DNA of 64,000 bases, taken from the NCBI GenBank assembly GCA_964405465.1, contig CAYONZ010000007.1:27900-91899 (forward strand). The letters run 5' to 3'. The position numbers were made by a program, and so were the translations under genes. The DNA comes from CAYONZ01 sp964405465. Lineage in GTDB: Bacteria > Bdellovibrionota > Bdellovibrionia > Bdellovibrionales > JAMPXM01. The notes under the pieces were generated by a model. It was not told the origin of the DNA. It was given only the letters and a program-made list of their open reading frames with translations, and ran no database searches. Below, in pieces: positions 26,082 to 35,151 of the stretch. How positions within the stretch are numbered: the stretch's first letter is position 1; each line of letters begins with the position of its first letter.

Positions 26082-27989
26082 ATGCTTTGGAACCAAATTC
26101 TTCATTCAAAATTAGGGCGAACGCTCGCTCTACTGGCACGCCGAATGTGGCGAACCAAAAGTTTTTGGTTACGTGGTTTGTTTTGTTGGCTGATTGGTGT
26201 TTTTGCATTCTTCAGCGACAACCCTTCAGACTTTGACACCCGAATGGACCTTCGCGCTCCCCAACCCATCCGCTCGCCCATTGTCTTACTCGAATTTTCT
26301 GAGCAAGACTGGGCGGAGTTGCATCTTCGCGACCACAATGTTGTCGGTCCGCTGAAAGATATAGTTTCGTTTTCAGATAGTCTCTATTGGGACACGAAAC
26401 TTTGGGCCAAAATTCTTTCACTCGTTTTAAAGGATCAACCAAAAGCGGTCGGCGTTTCTCTTTTTTTTAGCGAGAATTTTCATTACGGAGAAATGTCAGC
26501 TCCAGAAAATTCGATCTTCAAAGACCCGCGAATTTTTTGGAGCGCCGATCTCGACTCGAGCGGCAGGCCACTCCTCCCGAGTTTTGCAACCCATCTTAAT
26601 CGCAATCTCGGCGTGCGCGGTGTTCGACCCGATGAGGATGGAGTGATTCGCCGCTTTCATTCTGCTTTGGCCCACATCCCACATCTCAGCGTTCGGCTGA
26701 CGGAGCAGTTTCAAGCAAAACAAAAAATCTCTCAACTTGAAAGCAAACCAGAGACTGCAAGCGAAGAGTCCCAATTGATTAACTTTATGGGACCAAGTGG
26801 TACATTTCCAAAAGTCGGACTGCAGGAGATACTTTCAGAAAACGTTCCAAAAGATTTTTTTAAGGATCGAATTGTGATCATCGGAACAACGTCGGCCAGC
26901 TTTGCCAATCCCGATTTCCCACAACAAGCCCCGCAGCAAGACTGGTTCTTAACTCCTGTTGGTAAACTCTCGAGAGCAGAGGTCTTAGCAAATATCGCTG
27001 ACAACCTACTTGGCAAAAAATGGATTCGAAAATTCTCGAACACCTTTTATTTCACACTACTCTTTTTGCTGATGCTTCTGTCTGTCTGGATTATTCGCGA
27101 CTATCCTCAAAGTGTGGCCCTGGTCTTTTTTGTTTGGGTCGGAACACTGCTCGCCGCGCTTTCGGCCTGGGTCTTCGACTCATTCTTCTTTTGGATTCCA
27201 ATTCGAGCGCCAGTATTTCAACTGGGGGCCACCTATATCGTATTTTTGAGCTACCAACTGACCTTGAATGAAAATCGAGCATGGCGCCTTCACCAAGACA
27301 AAAAGAATCTTGAAGAACTCGAAGAGCTCAAAAACAATTTTGTGAGCATGATGAGCCACGATCTCAAAACACCAATTGCGAAAATTCAAGCTATCGCTGA
27401 TCGCCTATTGGCCCAGGCGAATAACCCTATCATCGAAGAAGACCTGCGAAGTCTGCGGCGCACAAGTGATGACCTACATAAGTACATTCAGTCTATTCTT
27501 CGCGTCACAAAAATTGAAGCGCGAGACCTGCAAATCAACCGAGGGGTCGTCGACCTTAACGAAATAGTCGAAAATGTGGTTCAAAGACTTTCACCGCTTG
27601 CAAAGCAGAAAAAACAGAACATCACTCTCGAACTAGAACCCTTGTTCTCGATCGAGGCTGATGCCGTTTTGGTTCAAGAAGTGATTCAAAATCTCTTAGA
27701 CAATGCAATTCAATACTCAAAAGAAAATACTGAAATAAAAATTTCTAGCTTTGAACGCAATGACTACGTCTTTCTCTATGTTACCGACCAGGGACCAGGA
27801 ATTGACGACAGCGAACAAAAAGAAATTTTCAATAAATTCACCAGAGGAAAAGGCTCTACACAACTTCAAGGAACGGGCCTTGGTCTCTATTTTGTGAAGT
27901 ATTTTGTTGAATTGCATGGTGGACAGATTTTTTTGAAGAGCGAAAAAAATGTAGGAACTGAAATTGGATTTTCTTTGCCAGTTCAGTAG
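26082..27989 (+). CDS. CHASE2-domain sensor histidine kinase
   Basis: 635 residues. One membrane helix near 30-45, a periplasmic CHASE2 domain (about 50-300; begins with FDTRMDLR...SPIVLLEF and contains the KDRIVIIGTTSAS hallmark near 265), three helices (about 325-400), HisKA with MMSHDLKTPIAKIQ (about 425), and HATPase_c (about 525-635; N box NLLDNAIQYS, DQGPGID, GTGLGLYF). The response regulator at 28036 follows on the same strand and is its likely partner. Signal unknown. Confidence 0.9.
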   Translation: MLWNQILHSKLGRTLALLARRMWRTKSFWLRGLFCWLIGVFAFFSDNPSDFDTRMDLRAPQPIRSPIVLLEFSEQDWAELHLRDHNVVGPLKDIVSFSDSLYWDTKLWAKILSLVLKDQPKAVGVSLFFSENFHYGEMSAPENSIFKDPRIFWSADLDSSGRPLLPSFATHLNRNLGVRGVRPDEDGVIRRFHSALAHIPHLSVRLTEQFQAKQKISQLESKPETASEESQLINFMGPSGTFPKVGLQEILSENVPKDFFKDRIVIIGTTSASFANPDFPQQAPQQDWFLTPVGKLSRAEVLANIADNLLGKKWIRKFSNTFYFTLLFLLMLLSVWIIRDYPQSVALVFFVWVGTLLAALSAWVFDSFFFWIPIRAPVFQLGATYIVFLSYQLTLNENRAWRLHQDKKNLEELEELKNNFVSMMSHDLKTPIAKIQAIADRLLAQANNPIIEEDLRSLRRTSDDLHKYIQSILRVTKIEARDLQINRGVVDLNEIVENVVQRLSPLAKQKKQNITLELEPLFSIEADAVLVQEVIQNLLDNAIQYSKENTEIKISSFERNDYVFLYVTDQGPGIDDSEQKEIFNKFTRGKGSTQLQGTGLGLYFVKYFVELHGGQIFLKSEKNVGTEIGFSLPVQ

Positions 27990-28035
27990 CATTGCTAACT
28001 TAAACTTATGAACCGAGTATTGAATTGAGGACCAG

Positions 28036-29448
28036 ATGAATTCAAAAATAAATATACTGATCGTCGATGATGAAGCCGAGCTTCGCAAAACAGTGGCATC
28101 GATTCTTAGAAGCTCAATGCCCGAAATCACCTTCACATTCTTTGAAGCCGAAAATGGCAAAGAAGCCATTGAGAAATTTAAATCCAGAAACGCCGATTTG
28201 GTACTGATGGATGTTCGCATGCCAGAGATGAATGGCCTTCAGGCATTGACACTCATCAAAGAGGAATCACCACAAACCTTTGTGGTGCTGATGACAGCTC
28301 ATAGTAACCTAAAGGATGCTGTGGCCGCGATTAAAGAGGGGGCTTATGATTACATTGAAAAGCCTGTACAACCTGGTCGCCTCATTGAAATAGTCAAACG
28401 CGCACTCGATGCCCGTTCTCTCGTGAATGATCTTGCTCAGGCAAATCCGATTTTCGATGACGATATTGAAACCGAATTTGTGGGAAACTCCAATAAAATG
28501 AAAGAAGTCTTCAACTTGATCTACCGTCTTTGCAAAGTTGAAACAACAGTTCTCATTCGCGGTGAAAATGGTACGGGCAAAGAATTGGTCGCGAAAGCCA
28601 TTCAAGCCAACTCGCCCAGAAAAAATGGCCCATTTATTGTCATCAATTGTGGCGCGATTCCAGAGAATCTTATGGAATCTGAATTGTTCGGCCATGAGAA
28701 AGGAGCCTTTACCGGTGCGATCGAACGAAAAATCGGAAAGTTTCAACTGGCCAACAATGGAACACTCTTTTTGGACGAGATTGGAGAACTCAAGCCCGAG
28801 TTACAAGTTAAGCTTTTACGAGTTCTCCAAGAGAGAAAGTTTAACCCGATTGGCAGCTCCCGCGAGGTCAAAACTGATGCACGAATCATTGCGGCAACAA
28901 ACCGAAATCTCGAAAAAATGATTGAGGACCAAAGTTTTCGCGAAGATCTTTTTTATCGCCTCAATGTCATGCCAATTTATCTACCCCCACTACGTGATCG
29001 GACTGATGACATCGAAGCTCTGTTGCTCTATTTCTTTAAAAAATATAGCAATCACCATGGGCGTCTCTTAGGCGGTATCGAACCAGATGCCTTGGCAGCA
29101 CTTAAGGCCTACAGATGGCCCGGAAATATTCGTGAGCTAGAAAACTTTGTTGAGCGTGCTTACATTATTGAAAACTCAGATCGAATCACAGCAGCTTGCC
29201 TAACTGACCAGATGCGTATGCCAAGCTCCACTCAAAGTAGACAAACACAAACCGCGAACAAAAGTGCGCAGGGCGTGATGGACTTTGAAGCGTTTAAGGA
29301 ACAAGCTGAAAAAGAATTTATCATCAATGCGCTCAAAGCAAATCATGGTCGTATAAATAAAACCGTAGCTGAAGCTAACATTCCGAAGAACACTTTGCTC
29401 CGCAAAATTAAGAAATATGGCATCAATGTAAAAGAGTATGCCGATTGA
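28036..29448 (+). CDS. NtrC-type sigma-54 response regulator
   Basis: 470 residues: receiver (1-125; Asp in LVLMDVRMP), AAA+ domain (about 150-390; Walker A GENGTGKE, GAFTGA loop, FLDEIGEL), and a C-terminal Fis-type HTH (about 430-465). ATG follows TGAGGA. Pairs with the CHASE2 kinase 46 bases upstream. Its stop is directly next to the stop of the convergent GT9 gene, with no room for a terminator. Confidence 0.92.
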   Translation: MNSKINILIVDDEAELRKTVASILRSSMPEITFTFFEAENGKEAIEKFKSRNADLVLMDVRMPEMNGLQALTLIKEESPQTFVVLMTAHSNLKDAVAAIKEGAYDYIEKPVQPGRLIEIVKRALDARSLVNDLAQANPIFDDDIETEFVGNSNKMKEVFNLIYRLCKVETTVLIRGENGTGKELVAKAIQANSPRKNGPFIVINCGAIPENLMESELFGHEKGAFTGAIERKIGKFQLANNGTLFLDEIGELKPELQVKLLRVLQERKFNPIGSSREVKTDARIIAATNRNLEKMIEDQSFREDLFYRLNVMPIYLPPLRDRTDDIEALLLYFFKKYSNHHGRLLGGIEPDALAALKAYRWPGNIRELENFVERAYIIENSDRITAACLTDQMRMPSSTQSRQTQTANKSAQGVMDFEAFKEQAEKEFIINALKANHGRINKTVAEANIPKNTLLRKIKKYGINVKEYAD

Positions 29449-30693
29449 TTATGGGCAAAGCTCAAGCATCTTTTCGATAACATGCTTGGCAGCTAGATTC
29501 TTCATACAAGCATGAGTTCCAAGCGGGCATTTCTTTGCACCGTGCCTTCCGCATGGTCGACATTCTAAATCGATCTGTGCCACTCGAGCACGATTCTGCC
29601 ACGGTCGATATCCGAGTTTAAGTGTTGTGGGTCCAAATAGAGTCACACAAGGAGTCCCCATAGCAGCAGCCATGTGTTGAGCTCCGCTATCGTTCGCCAA
29701 TACCAGTGCACACCCCTTTAAGAACTCAAGCGATTGAACCAATGAAAATTCGCCGACATGAGAGCCAAGTCCAGGTACCCTGCGCAACAACTCATTTGCC
29801 AGAGGGAGCTCATCCTTGGATCCAATAAGTGAAACATGAAATCCTTTTTGCAGAAAGTAACGGGCTACATCGGCAAACCCTTCGAGCGTCCACATTTTTG
29901 TCGGCCAAACACTGCCGGGAGCCAGCGCTATGGTTTTTTTATTTTCTCCCGAGGAATTAGGGCGTGTCCTCAATTGGTCGGACGTCGCGAGCGGAAGCAA
30001 TAGAAATGAGTTGAAGGCACGAGGAGGAGAAATAGTGGTGCTATTTCGACGACGAGCAACGCTCAAATCATTTCTATTGCTTTTGCGTAGTAGGCTAGCC
30101 AATTGAGGACACGCCCTAATATTCCGTTTTTCTTTCAATTCGATTTGCATCGACGCCCATTCCGGAACTGGAAGTAGACCATGACTTTGATCAGAATTTT
30201 CTGTTTGTTTTTTGAAATCTGCAATCCTTTGGAGGAATTCTTGGTCACCGTTCGTCACCAAAACAAGTTGCCTCAAGGCCTCAGGTAAAATCATGGGTCG
30301 CTGCAAACGCTCGTTGAAAACCCAAAAGTTCCATCGATTTCGATAGCCGGTTTTTCGTTTGGCCGACAATTGCCACACTAGCAGATGCGAACGGATGGAC
30401 TCATGGGGACAAATGATCCAATCCCATTGAGTTGATTTTAAAGAGGCAACTGTTTCGGCCCACCCTGCTTGGGATTTTTTTTGAGCTTCAACTACGAAAT
30501 CAGCAAGTCCGGTTGCCGCTACAAGAGAACTCAGTCCTTGTCTACAGAGCACCGTCAATTGCGCTTGTGGATATTTAGCTCTGAGATACTTCAGCGTCGG
30601 AATCGACAACAGAAGATCCCCGATGAACGCCGTCTGAATGTAAAGAATTTTCTGTTGTTCCGATCTTTCTAAATCCAAGTTCAACACCCTCAA
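29449..30693 (-). CDS. GT9 glycosyltransferase (heptosyltransferase type) with in-frame MITE insertion
   Basis: 414 residues. N-terminal ILYIQTAFIGDLLLSIPTLKYL and C-terminal LAPGSVWPTK...ANDSGAQHMAAAMGTPCVTLFG are hallmarks of WaaF/WaaC-like enzymes that add heptose to the LPS core. Between the two domains is a 53-codon segment that corresponds exactly to a palindromic element at 29956-30120; without it the protein would be 361 residues, the normal size. The insertion causes no stop or frameshift, so the enzyme may still work with an extended linker. TTG 30693 is one start option; the frame overlaps the upstream GT9 gene by 119 bases. Confidence 0.85.
   Translation of the reverse strand: MRVLNLDLERSEQQKILYIQTAFIGDLLLSIPTLKYLRAKYPQAQLTVLCRQGLSSLVAATGLADFVVEAQKKSQAGWAETVASLKSTQWDWIICPHESIRSHLLVWQLSAKRKTGYRNRWNFWVFNERLQRPMILPEALRQLVLVTNGDQEFLQRIADFKKQTENSDQSHGLLPVPEWASMQIELKEKRNIRACPQLASLLRKSNRNDLSVARRRNSTTISPPRAFNSFLLLPLATSDQLRTRPNSSGENKKTIALAPGSVWPTKMWTLEGFADVARYFLQKGFHVSLIGSKDELPLANELLRRVPGLGSHVGEFSLVQSLEFLKGCALVLANDSGAQHMAAAMGTPCVTLFGPTTLKLGYRPWQNRARVAQIDLECRPCGRHGAKKCPLGTHACMKNLAAKHVIEKMLELCP
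29956..30120. mobile_element. MITE-like palindromic element inside the GT9 gene
   Basis: The ends are perfect inverted repeats of 22 bases (29956-29977, starting ATTAGGGCGTGTCCTCAATT, against 30099-30120). Inner pairs 29997-30009 / 30068-30080 and 30029-30035 / 30041-30047 share the same centre at 30038, so the whole element can fold into one long hairpin. Taking GGGCG...CGCCC as ends (29960-30116), it is flanked by TA on both sides, the target duplication of IS630/Tc1-type elements and some IS5-family members. 157 bases plus the duplicated TA equal 159, a multiple of three. No transposase inside: non-autonomous. Confidence 0.88.
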
Positions 30694-31783
30694 TGATCTC
30701 AGCTAAATCAACTTGATCGTAACACATAGACTGTTGATCGCAAACACGCTTCCAACAGGGAGCACAGCCAGCCTTGGTCAAAACCTTGATGCCGCGATCA
30801 AAAAGATCGATCTCCTGCTCACAGGTCGGCCCAAACCAGGCCACTGTCCATTTCTTAAGCGCGATCGCCATGTGCATTCCCAAACTATCACCGGTGATCA
30901 CCACGTCACAAGCAGAAACACTGGCCAAGCCATCACGTAGTCCACCTTGCGTCGGAGAAATAAAGACGTCCATCCCTGAGGCGATTTCGAAACATCGCTT
31001 GGTGTCCTCAGGTCCACCTAACAATACAAAACTGGCGTTCGGAAATTTAAACGTCAATTTTGCGATCAGACTTCGATGATTACTAATACTGAGTTTCTTA
31101 TTTGGAATCGTGGGACTGCAACCGACATTCAACCCTATAACCCACTCTTTATTCTGCATCCAATCAAAACGGCGAGTCTCAGCTAACGCTATTTCGGAAC
31201 TAGAAAGGCTCACCTGATAGCTGTCGCGGTGAAATTCACCAAGCTCCAAGGACTCATGAACCAATTGTGTTTCAGATTTTTTATTTTCAAAAAATTTTTT
31301 TTCATTGGAGAGTCCCAATTGCCAGAGTTCATTGGCAGCCGGAGTGGCCGGCACAATGGCATGGGTCTTTTCATCCACCAAAAATCCAAACACTTGGGCT
31401 GCATTGACAAGTTTAACGATTCCTGATGAGGTCATTGACTTATCGACATTTAACACCACATCAAATTTGAGACCCTTTATCCCCAATAGATCGCGATCAC
31501 TTGACGTGACCACTCGATCGACCTGTTTCAATCCTAGCAACAATGCATCTGCAGGCCGATCAGTCACCCAGGTCAAATGACTCTTTGGATATTTACGTTT
31601 GATGGCTTGAAGAAGTGATGTTGAACGCAAAACTGCGCCCAATGCACCTAGATGAATCAGCAATATACGCGTTTCTACTGGATCACGAAATGCACAATGC
31701 GAACTGCACTGAACTTCGCTGTTTTGTAAGCTATGAACGCATGGCCGGTAGCCAGAAAAAAATCGACAGTTGATTTCAGACAT
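30575..31783 (-). CDS. GT9 glycosyltransferase (heptosyltransferase type)
   Basis: 402 residues. ILLIHLGALGAVLRSTSLLQAI near 35, WVTDRPADALL, and VVITGDSLGMHMAIALKKWTVAWFGPT (C-terminal sugar-nucleotide site) place it in glycosyltransferase family 9. The start region has extra Cys-rich residues (CRFFSGYRPC...CSSHC) and the end has CAPCWKRVC, unusual for the family and possibly a metal site. The last about 39 codons overlap the next gene in another frame, suggesting a lost original stop. Likely LPS core or other surface-glycan synthesis. Confidence 0.8.
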   Translation of the reverse strand: MSEINCRFFSGYRPCVHSLQNSEVQCSSHCAFRDPVETRILLIHLGALGAVLRSTSLLQAIKRKYPKSHLTWVTDRPADALLLGLKQVDRVVTSSDRDLLGIKGLKFDVVLNVDKSMTSSGIVKLVNAAQVFGFLVDEKTHAIVPATPAANELWQLGLSNEKKFFENKKSETQLVHESLELGEFHRDSYQVSLSSSEIALAETRRFDWMQNKEWVIGLNVGCSPTIPNKKLSISNHRSLIAKLTFKFPNASFVLLGGPEDTKRCFEIASGMDVFISPTQGGLRDGLASVSACDVVITGDSLGMHMAIALKKWTVAWFGPTCEQEIDLFDRGIKVLTKAGCAPCWKRVCDQQSMCYDQVDLAEIIEGVELGFRKIGTTENSLHSDGVHRGSSVVDSDAEVSQS

Positions 31784-31881
31784 AAACTTATTCTATTTTA
31801 TTGTAGAACATTTCACCAGATGACCAAAGCCTAGAGCTTACAACTCAACTGACACCTGTCGTTCCAGACGTAAACCTAAGA

Positions 31882-33132
31882 TTATTTTCCAGCATCAAGG
31901 GCAACGACCTGCCCGACGATTGTCCCAATACGAATTTTACTTTCGATTCGCACGAACTGGCGACGATCATCATCGGTGAACCAAAAAAAGATATCTCCGA
32001 CGGGTTGCAGAGCTCCATCAATTTCGATTTTTGGTTTCATCACAAGCGTCTTGATATTACCGATTTCAGTATTCAGAACCTCGCGACGTAAAACCTCGCC
32101 CGTCACAACCATGTTTTTACCTTCATGCCCGACACGAATCGCCAGCTTCTTACCAGGCTCCATCAAAAAACTTCGAAGATAAAAGGGAGCACTAAAAGCA
32201 TTTTGCACATATTTTTGAATAGCCCACTCGTATTTTTTTTCTTCGGCACCGTCTTTGGTGACCTTCTTATCCCAAAGAAAGCCCATCATTTTATCCCAGT
32301 CAAAATAGGACCGAACCTCTCTGAGCTGTTTACTCTCCTTAACATGGAGTGAATAACTAAAAGGGGTCATCGTTTCAAAGTCGACAAAAGTTTCTGACCA
32401 ATCATCAACGGCATAGAATTGTGAAAAAAGAGTGGAGGATTTACCTGTCATAACAAAATGATAGGCCTTTCGACCATTCACCTCTTTGAATTCACGTGTT
32501 TCAAGCGTCATCAGCCCAGCCGCCACTCCAAAAAAGGACATCTCAAGTGTCACCTTTTCGCCAACACGGTAAGGGTCCTTCAATGGCCGTCTTCCATCAA
32601 AGCCCTCGCCATCCTCAAGATCAGGCTCATGTTTTTTGGGCACAGCTGGTGAAACCAAATTTGGGTCTGGAGCAGGCGCCACGGCTTCAGTTACTATTTG
32701 TGACTTCTGCCCACGCTTCGATTTTTTTGAACCACGTACTTTCTTATCAATAGAGGATTCAACAAGCGCGCTTTCATTCCCCATTCCCGCTTGTTTGCCA
32801 TCCAAAGACTTGGATGCCTCTCGTTTACCCACGAGCATTGGATTTGCGCGCCCAGGAGCACCCTTGATATCTCCCTTATTTACGTTAGCGATCACGTCTA
32901 TCTGCGGAGCAAGCACCGGAGGCAAACTTGGCACGCCAGGTTCAACCGTCGCAACAGAACCATCTTTGGGTGGCGCAGAATTAAAATCCTTCACATTGAA
33001 TCGCTGATCAAATTCGTCAATCTTGAGCAATTTTTCGGAGTCTTTATGTTGCAGTATACTGGCGCAACTCAAACAGTTTAAAACTGCTATCGTAAAACAA
33101 ATCTGCCTAAAGATCTTGGCCTTGAGTTGCAT
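31882..33132 (-). CDS. DUF3108 lipoprotein
   Basis: 416 residues from ATG 33132 (MQLKAKIFRQICF), chosen because it gives a clean lipoprotein signal with lipobox LSC at about residue 22. Residues 30-195 are a Pro/Ala/Lys-rich linker. The C-terminal half (YRVGEKVTLEMSFFGVAAGLMTLE... to FTDDDRRQFVRIESK) is DUF3108, a beta-barrel-like periplasmic domain of unknown function often found near LPS genes. Located just upstream, in the opposite reading order, of the lpxL-lpxK-lpxB run. Confidence 0.75.
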   Translation of the reverse strand: MQLKAKIFRQICFTIAVLNCLSCASILQHKDSEKLLKIDEFDQRFNVKDFNSAPPKDGSVATVEPGVPSLPPVLAPQIDVIANVNKGDIKGAPGRANPMLVGKREASKSLDGKQAGMGNESALVESSIDKKVRGSKKSKRGQKSQIVTEAVAPAPDPNLVSPAVPKKHEPDLEDGEGFDGRRPLKDPYRVGEKVTLEMSFFGVAAGLMTLETREFKEVNGRKAYHFVMTGKSSTLFSQFYAVDDWSETFVDFETMTPFSYSLHVKESKQLREVRSYFDWDKMMGFLWDKKVTKDGAEEKKYEWAIQKYVQNAFSAPFYLRSFLMEPGKKLAIRVGHEGKNMVVTGEVLRREVLNTEIGNIKTLVMKPKIEIDGALQPVGDIFFWFTDDDRRQFVRIESKIRIGTIVGQVVALDAGK

Positions 33133-33245
33133 GCTAAGTGTTGATCCCTCTTCATTATCGTACATCAGTCAACAATTTGCCGAACAAAGCACCGACATTC
33201 AAAACCAGTCGTCTCTCGAGTTCGCCAAACCAACACGAATTTAAT

Positions 33246-34121
33246 TCAATCGACAAAATCCTTCCAACGTCGGTGAATCCACATCCATTGGTCTGGATGT
33301 TTGCGTACGATTTCCTCTATCTTATCCGTATACACTTGAGTCATCCTAGCGATTGTTTCGTCTCTTAGCCCAAAGTCTTGCATGGCAATTTCTGGTTCAA
33401 AAATCACAATGGCCTTACCATCTGGTTGCCGAACAGTGTACATCGGAACCACAGGAGCCCCGGTTCGTTCTGCCATCAATGCCAAGCCCATCGCTGTTCC
33501 CGTTTCACGACCGAAAAATTTGGTTCGAACACCGATGGGAGGCCCCATAAACTGATCCAAAACAAAGACCACAATGTCTTGCTTTTTCAACGCTCGCAAA
33601 ATCTCAAACGAACTTTTTTCGGGAGAAATAAAACGGGTGCCAAGTCGCGTGCGAAGTTCAAACCAAAGATCATTGAGCCACTTGGATTTGAAATTCTTCG
33701 AAATCAAACTAATCGGAAATCCCAACTGCGACAGTGCCCCAGCGGCCAAATCACCATTTCCAAGATGCAGAGTTAGTCCTAAAACACCTTTTCCTTTGGC
33801 CATGGCCTGCCGCATATGTTCTTCACCATAAACTTTAAAAATCTTTTCAGTACGAGTCCGATCCATAAATGGAAACTCACAAAACTCAAGCAAAGTTAAT
33901 CCCATCGATACCAATGATCTTCGTGCAATTCTCGCCCGCTCCAAATCGGTCCAATCCGGAAATGCAATTTGGAGGTTGTCTAAAGCCACACGTCTTCTTA
34001 TTCGCAAGACATCAAACCACAACACCCCGATCACCCAGCCAATCGAGAGGCGAACAAAAAATGGGACCGTCACCATCACAAATGCGAACGCTTTAAGTAA
34101 TTTTACGAAAAAAGTTTTCAT
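33246..34121 (-). CDS. Lipid A late acyltransferase (LpxL/HtrB family)
   Basis: 291 residues. N-terminal membrane helix (about 10-35) and the HX4D catalytic motif in LHLGNGD (about 118-124), then RXGTRF/E and a C-terminal IHRRWKDF, standard for LpxL/LpxM acyltransferases. It adds a secondary acyl chain to lipid A from acyl-ACP on the inner membrane. Overlaps lpxK by 29 bases. Confidence 0.88.
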   Translation of the reverse strand: MKTFFVKLLKAFAFVMVTVPFFVRLSIGWVIGVLWFDVLRIRRRVALDNLQIAFPDWTDLERARIARRSLVSMGLTLLEFCEFPFMDRTRTEKIFKVYGEEHMRQAMAKGKGVLGLTLHLGNGDLAAGALSQLGFPISLISKNFKSKWLNDLWFELRTRLGTRFISPEKSSFEILRALKKQDIVVFVLDQFMGPPIGVRTKFFGRETGTAMGLALMAERTGAPVVPMYTVRQPDGKAIVIFEPEIAMQDFGLRDETIARMTQVYTDKIEEIVRKHPDQWMWIHRRWKDFVD

Positions 34122-35151
34122 ACCAACTCGTTAAATCTGTCTTTGCATAGACCTTCAATTCACTGACCCAAACCTCAAGATCTTCCAAAACTTCAAGGTT
34201 CAAACTCTGAAGTTTCACAGCATCTTTTTCTGTAACAAATATTTTTTTAAGATTTTTTTCGCGACAAAGCTCGAGAATCTCGCGAAGTGAATCCGCTGAA
34301 TAGGCAAAATGATCAGCATAAAATTTTTCAGCCACGACCTTGATACCGAAGTCTTCAAGTCCGCGACGAAACATCTCTGGTCTTCCGATTCCGCAAACCG
34401 CGAGTCCTTGCTCCTGAGCAAAATCTGTACGAATGATTTGCCCCGAGGATTGAAGTGCACCAACCCGAGGATAAAGTCGCGAAAAAGATCCTATGCGATA
34501 TTCGAATTCTGCAATCATCAGGTGGGGCACAGCTTTTTGCACTTTCGCTTTAAGCCACTGTAATTGTTCTGGATCCGCCCAATTGACTTTACTGATCACC
34601 ACCAATTGCGCACGCCGAAGGGCACGAAACCCTTCGCGTGCACGGCCAGCCGGTAGTGGCCAGTAATGCCATTTAGGTTCGGTCGCATCAAGAACCACAA
34701 TGTTCTGTTGTCTTTGTAAGCGAAGATGCTGAAAGCCATCATCAGCCACGATGATCTGCGGATCACAATCTGCAATTGCCGCCCAACTTGCGGCCACGCG
34801 GTCACGGCCAACAAAAACCGAGGTCTTCGGGAGTTGTTGCGCAAGCCATGTTGGTTCATCACCAAAAAGCTCAACCGCACGATCTCGGCGCGGATCCACC
34901 TTTACCGGCCCTTTCAAGTGGGCACGATAACCACGACTCACAATCGCAGTCTTAAATCCTAGTTGATTAAGTTTCTCAATCAAATGAGCCACCAGAGGTG
35001 TTTTACCAGTTCCGCCGGCAGTTAGATTTCCGATGGCAAGCACTGAAGCCGATACGGCTTCAGACCGAAGAATTCTCCAGGTGTACAACTTCACACGAAG
35101 TCGCGAAACAAAAGAAAATATTAAAGCCAAGGGCCACAATAGGTATTTCAT
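34093..35151 (-). CDS. lpxK: Tetraacyldisaccharide 4'-kinase (LpxK)
   Basis: 352 residues. A membrane anchor near the N terminus and the P-loop NLTAGGTGKTPLV (about 43-55), followed by VSRGY and VADDGFQH (about 135), as in LpxK. It phosphorylates the 4' position of the lipid A precursor. Overlaps lpxB by four bases (ATGA). Confidence 0.92.
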   Translation of the reverse strand: MKYLLWPLALIFSFVSRLRVKLYTWRILRSEAVSASVLAIGNLTAGGTGKTPLVAHLIEKLNQLGFKTAIVSRGYRAHLKGPVKVDPRRDRAVELFGDEPTWLAQQLPKTSVFVGRDRVAASWAAIADCDPQIIVADDGFQHLRLQRQQNIVVLDATEPKWHYWPLPAGRAREGFRALRRAQLVVISKVNWADPEQLQWLKAKVQKAVPHLMIAEFEYRIGSFSRLYPRVGALQSSGQIIRTDFAQEQGLAVCGIGRPEMFRRGLEDFGIKVVAEKFYADHFAYSADSLREILELCREKNLKKIFVTEKDAVKLQSLNLEVLEDLEVWVSELKVYAKTDLTSWYENFFRKIT

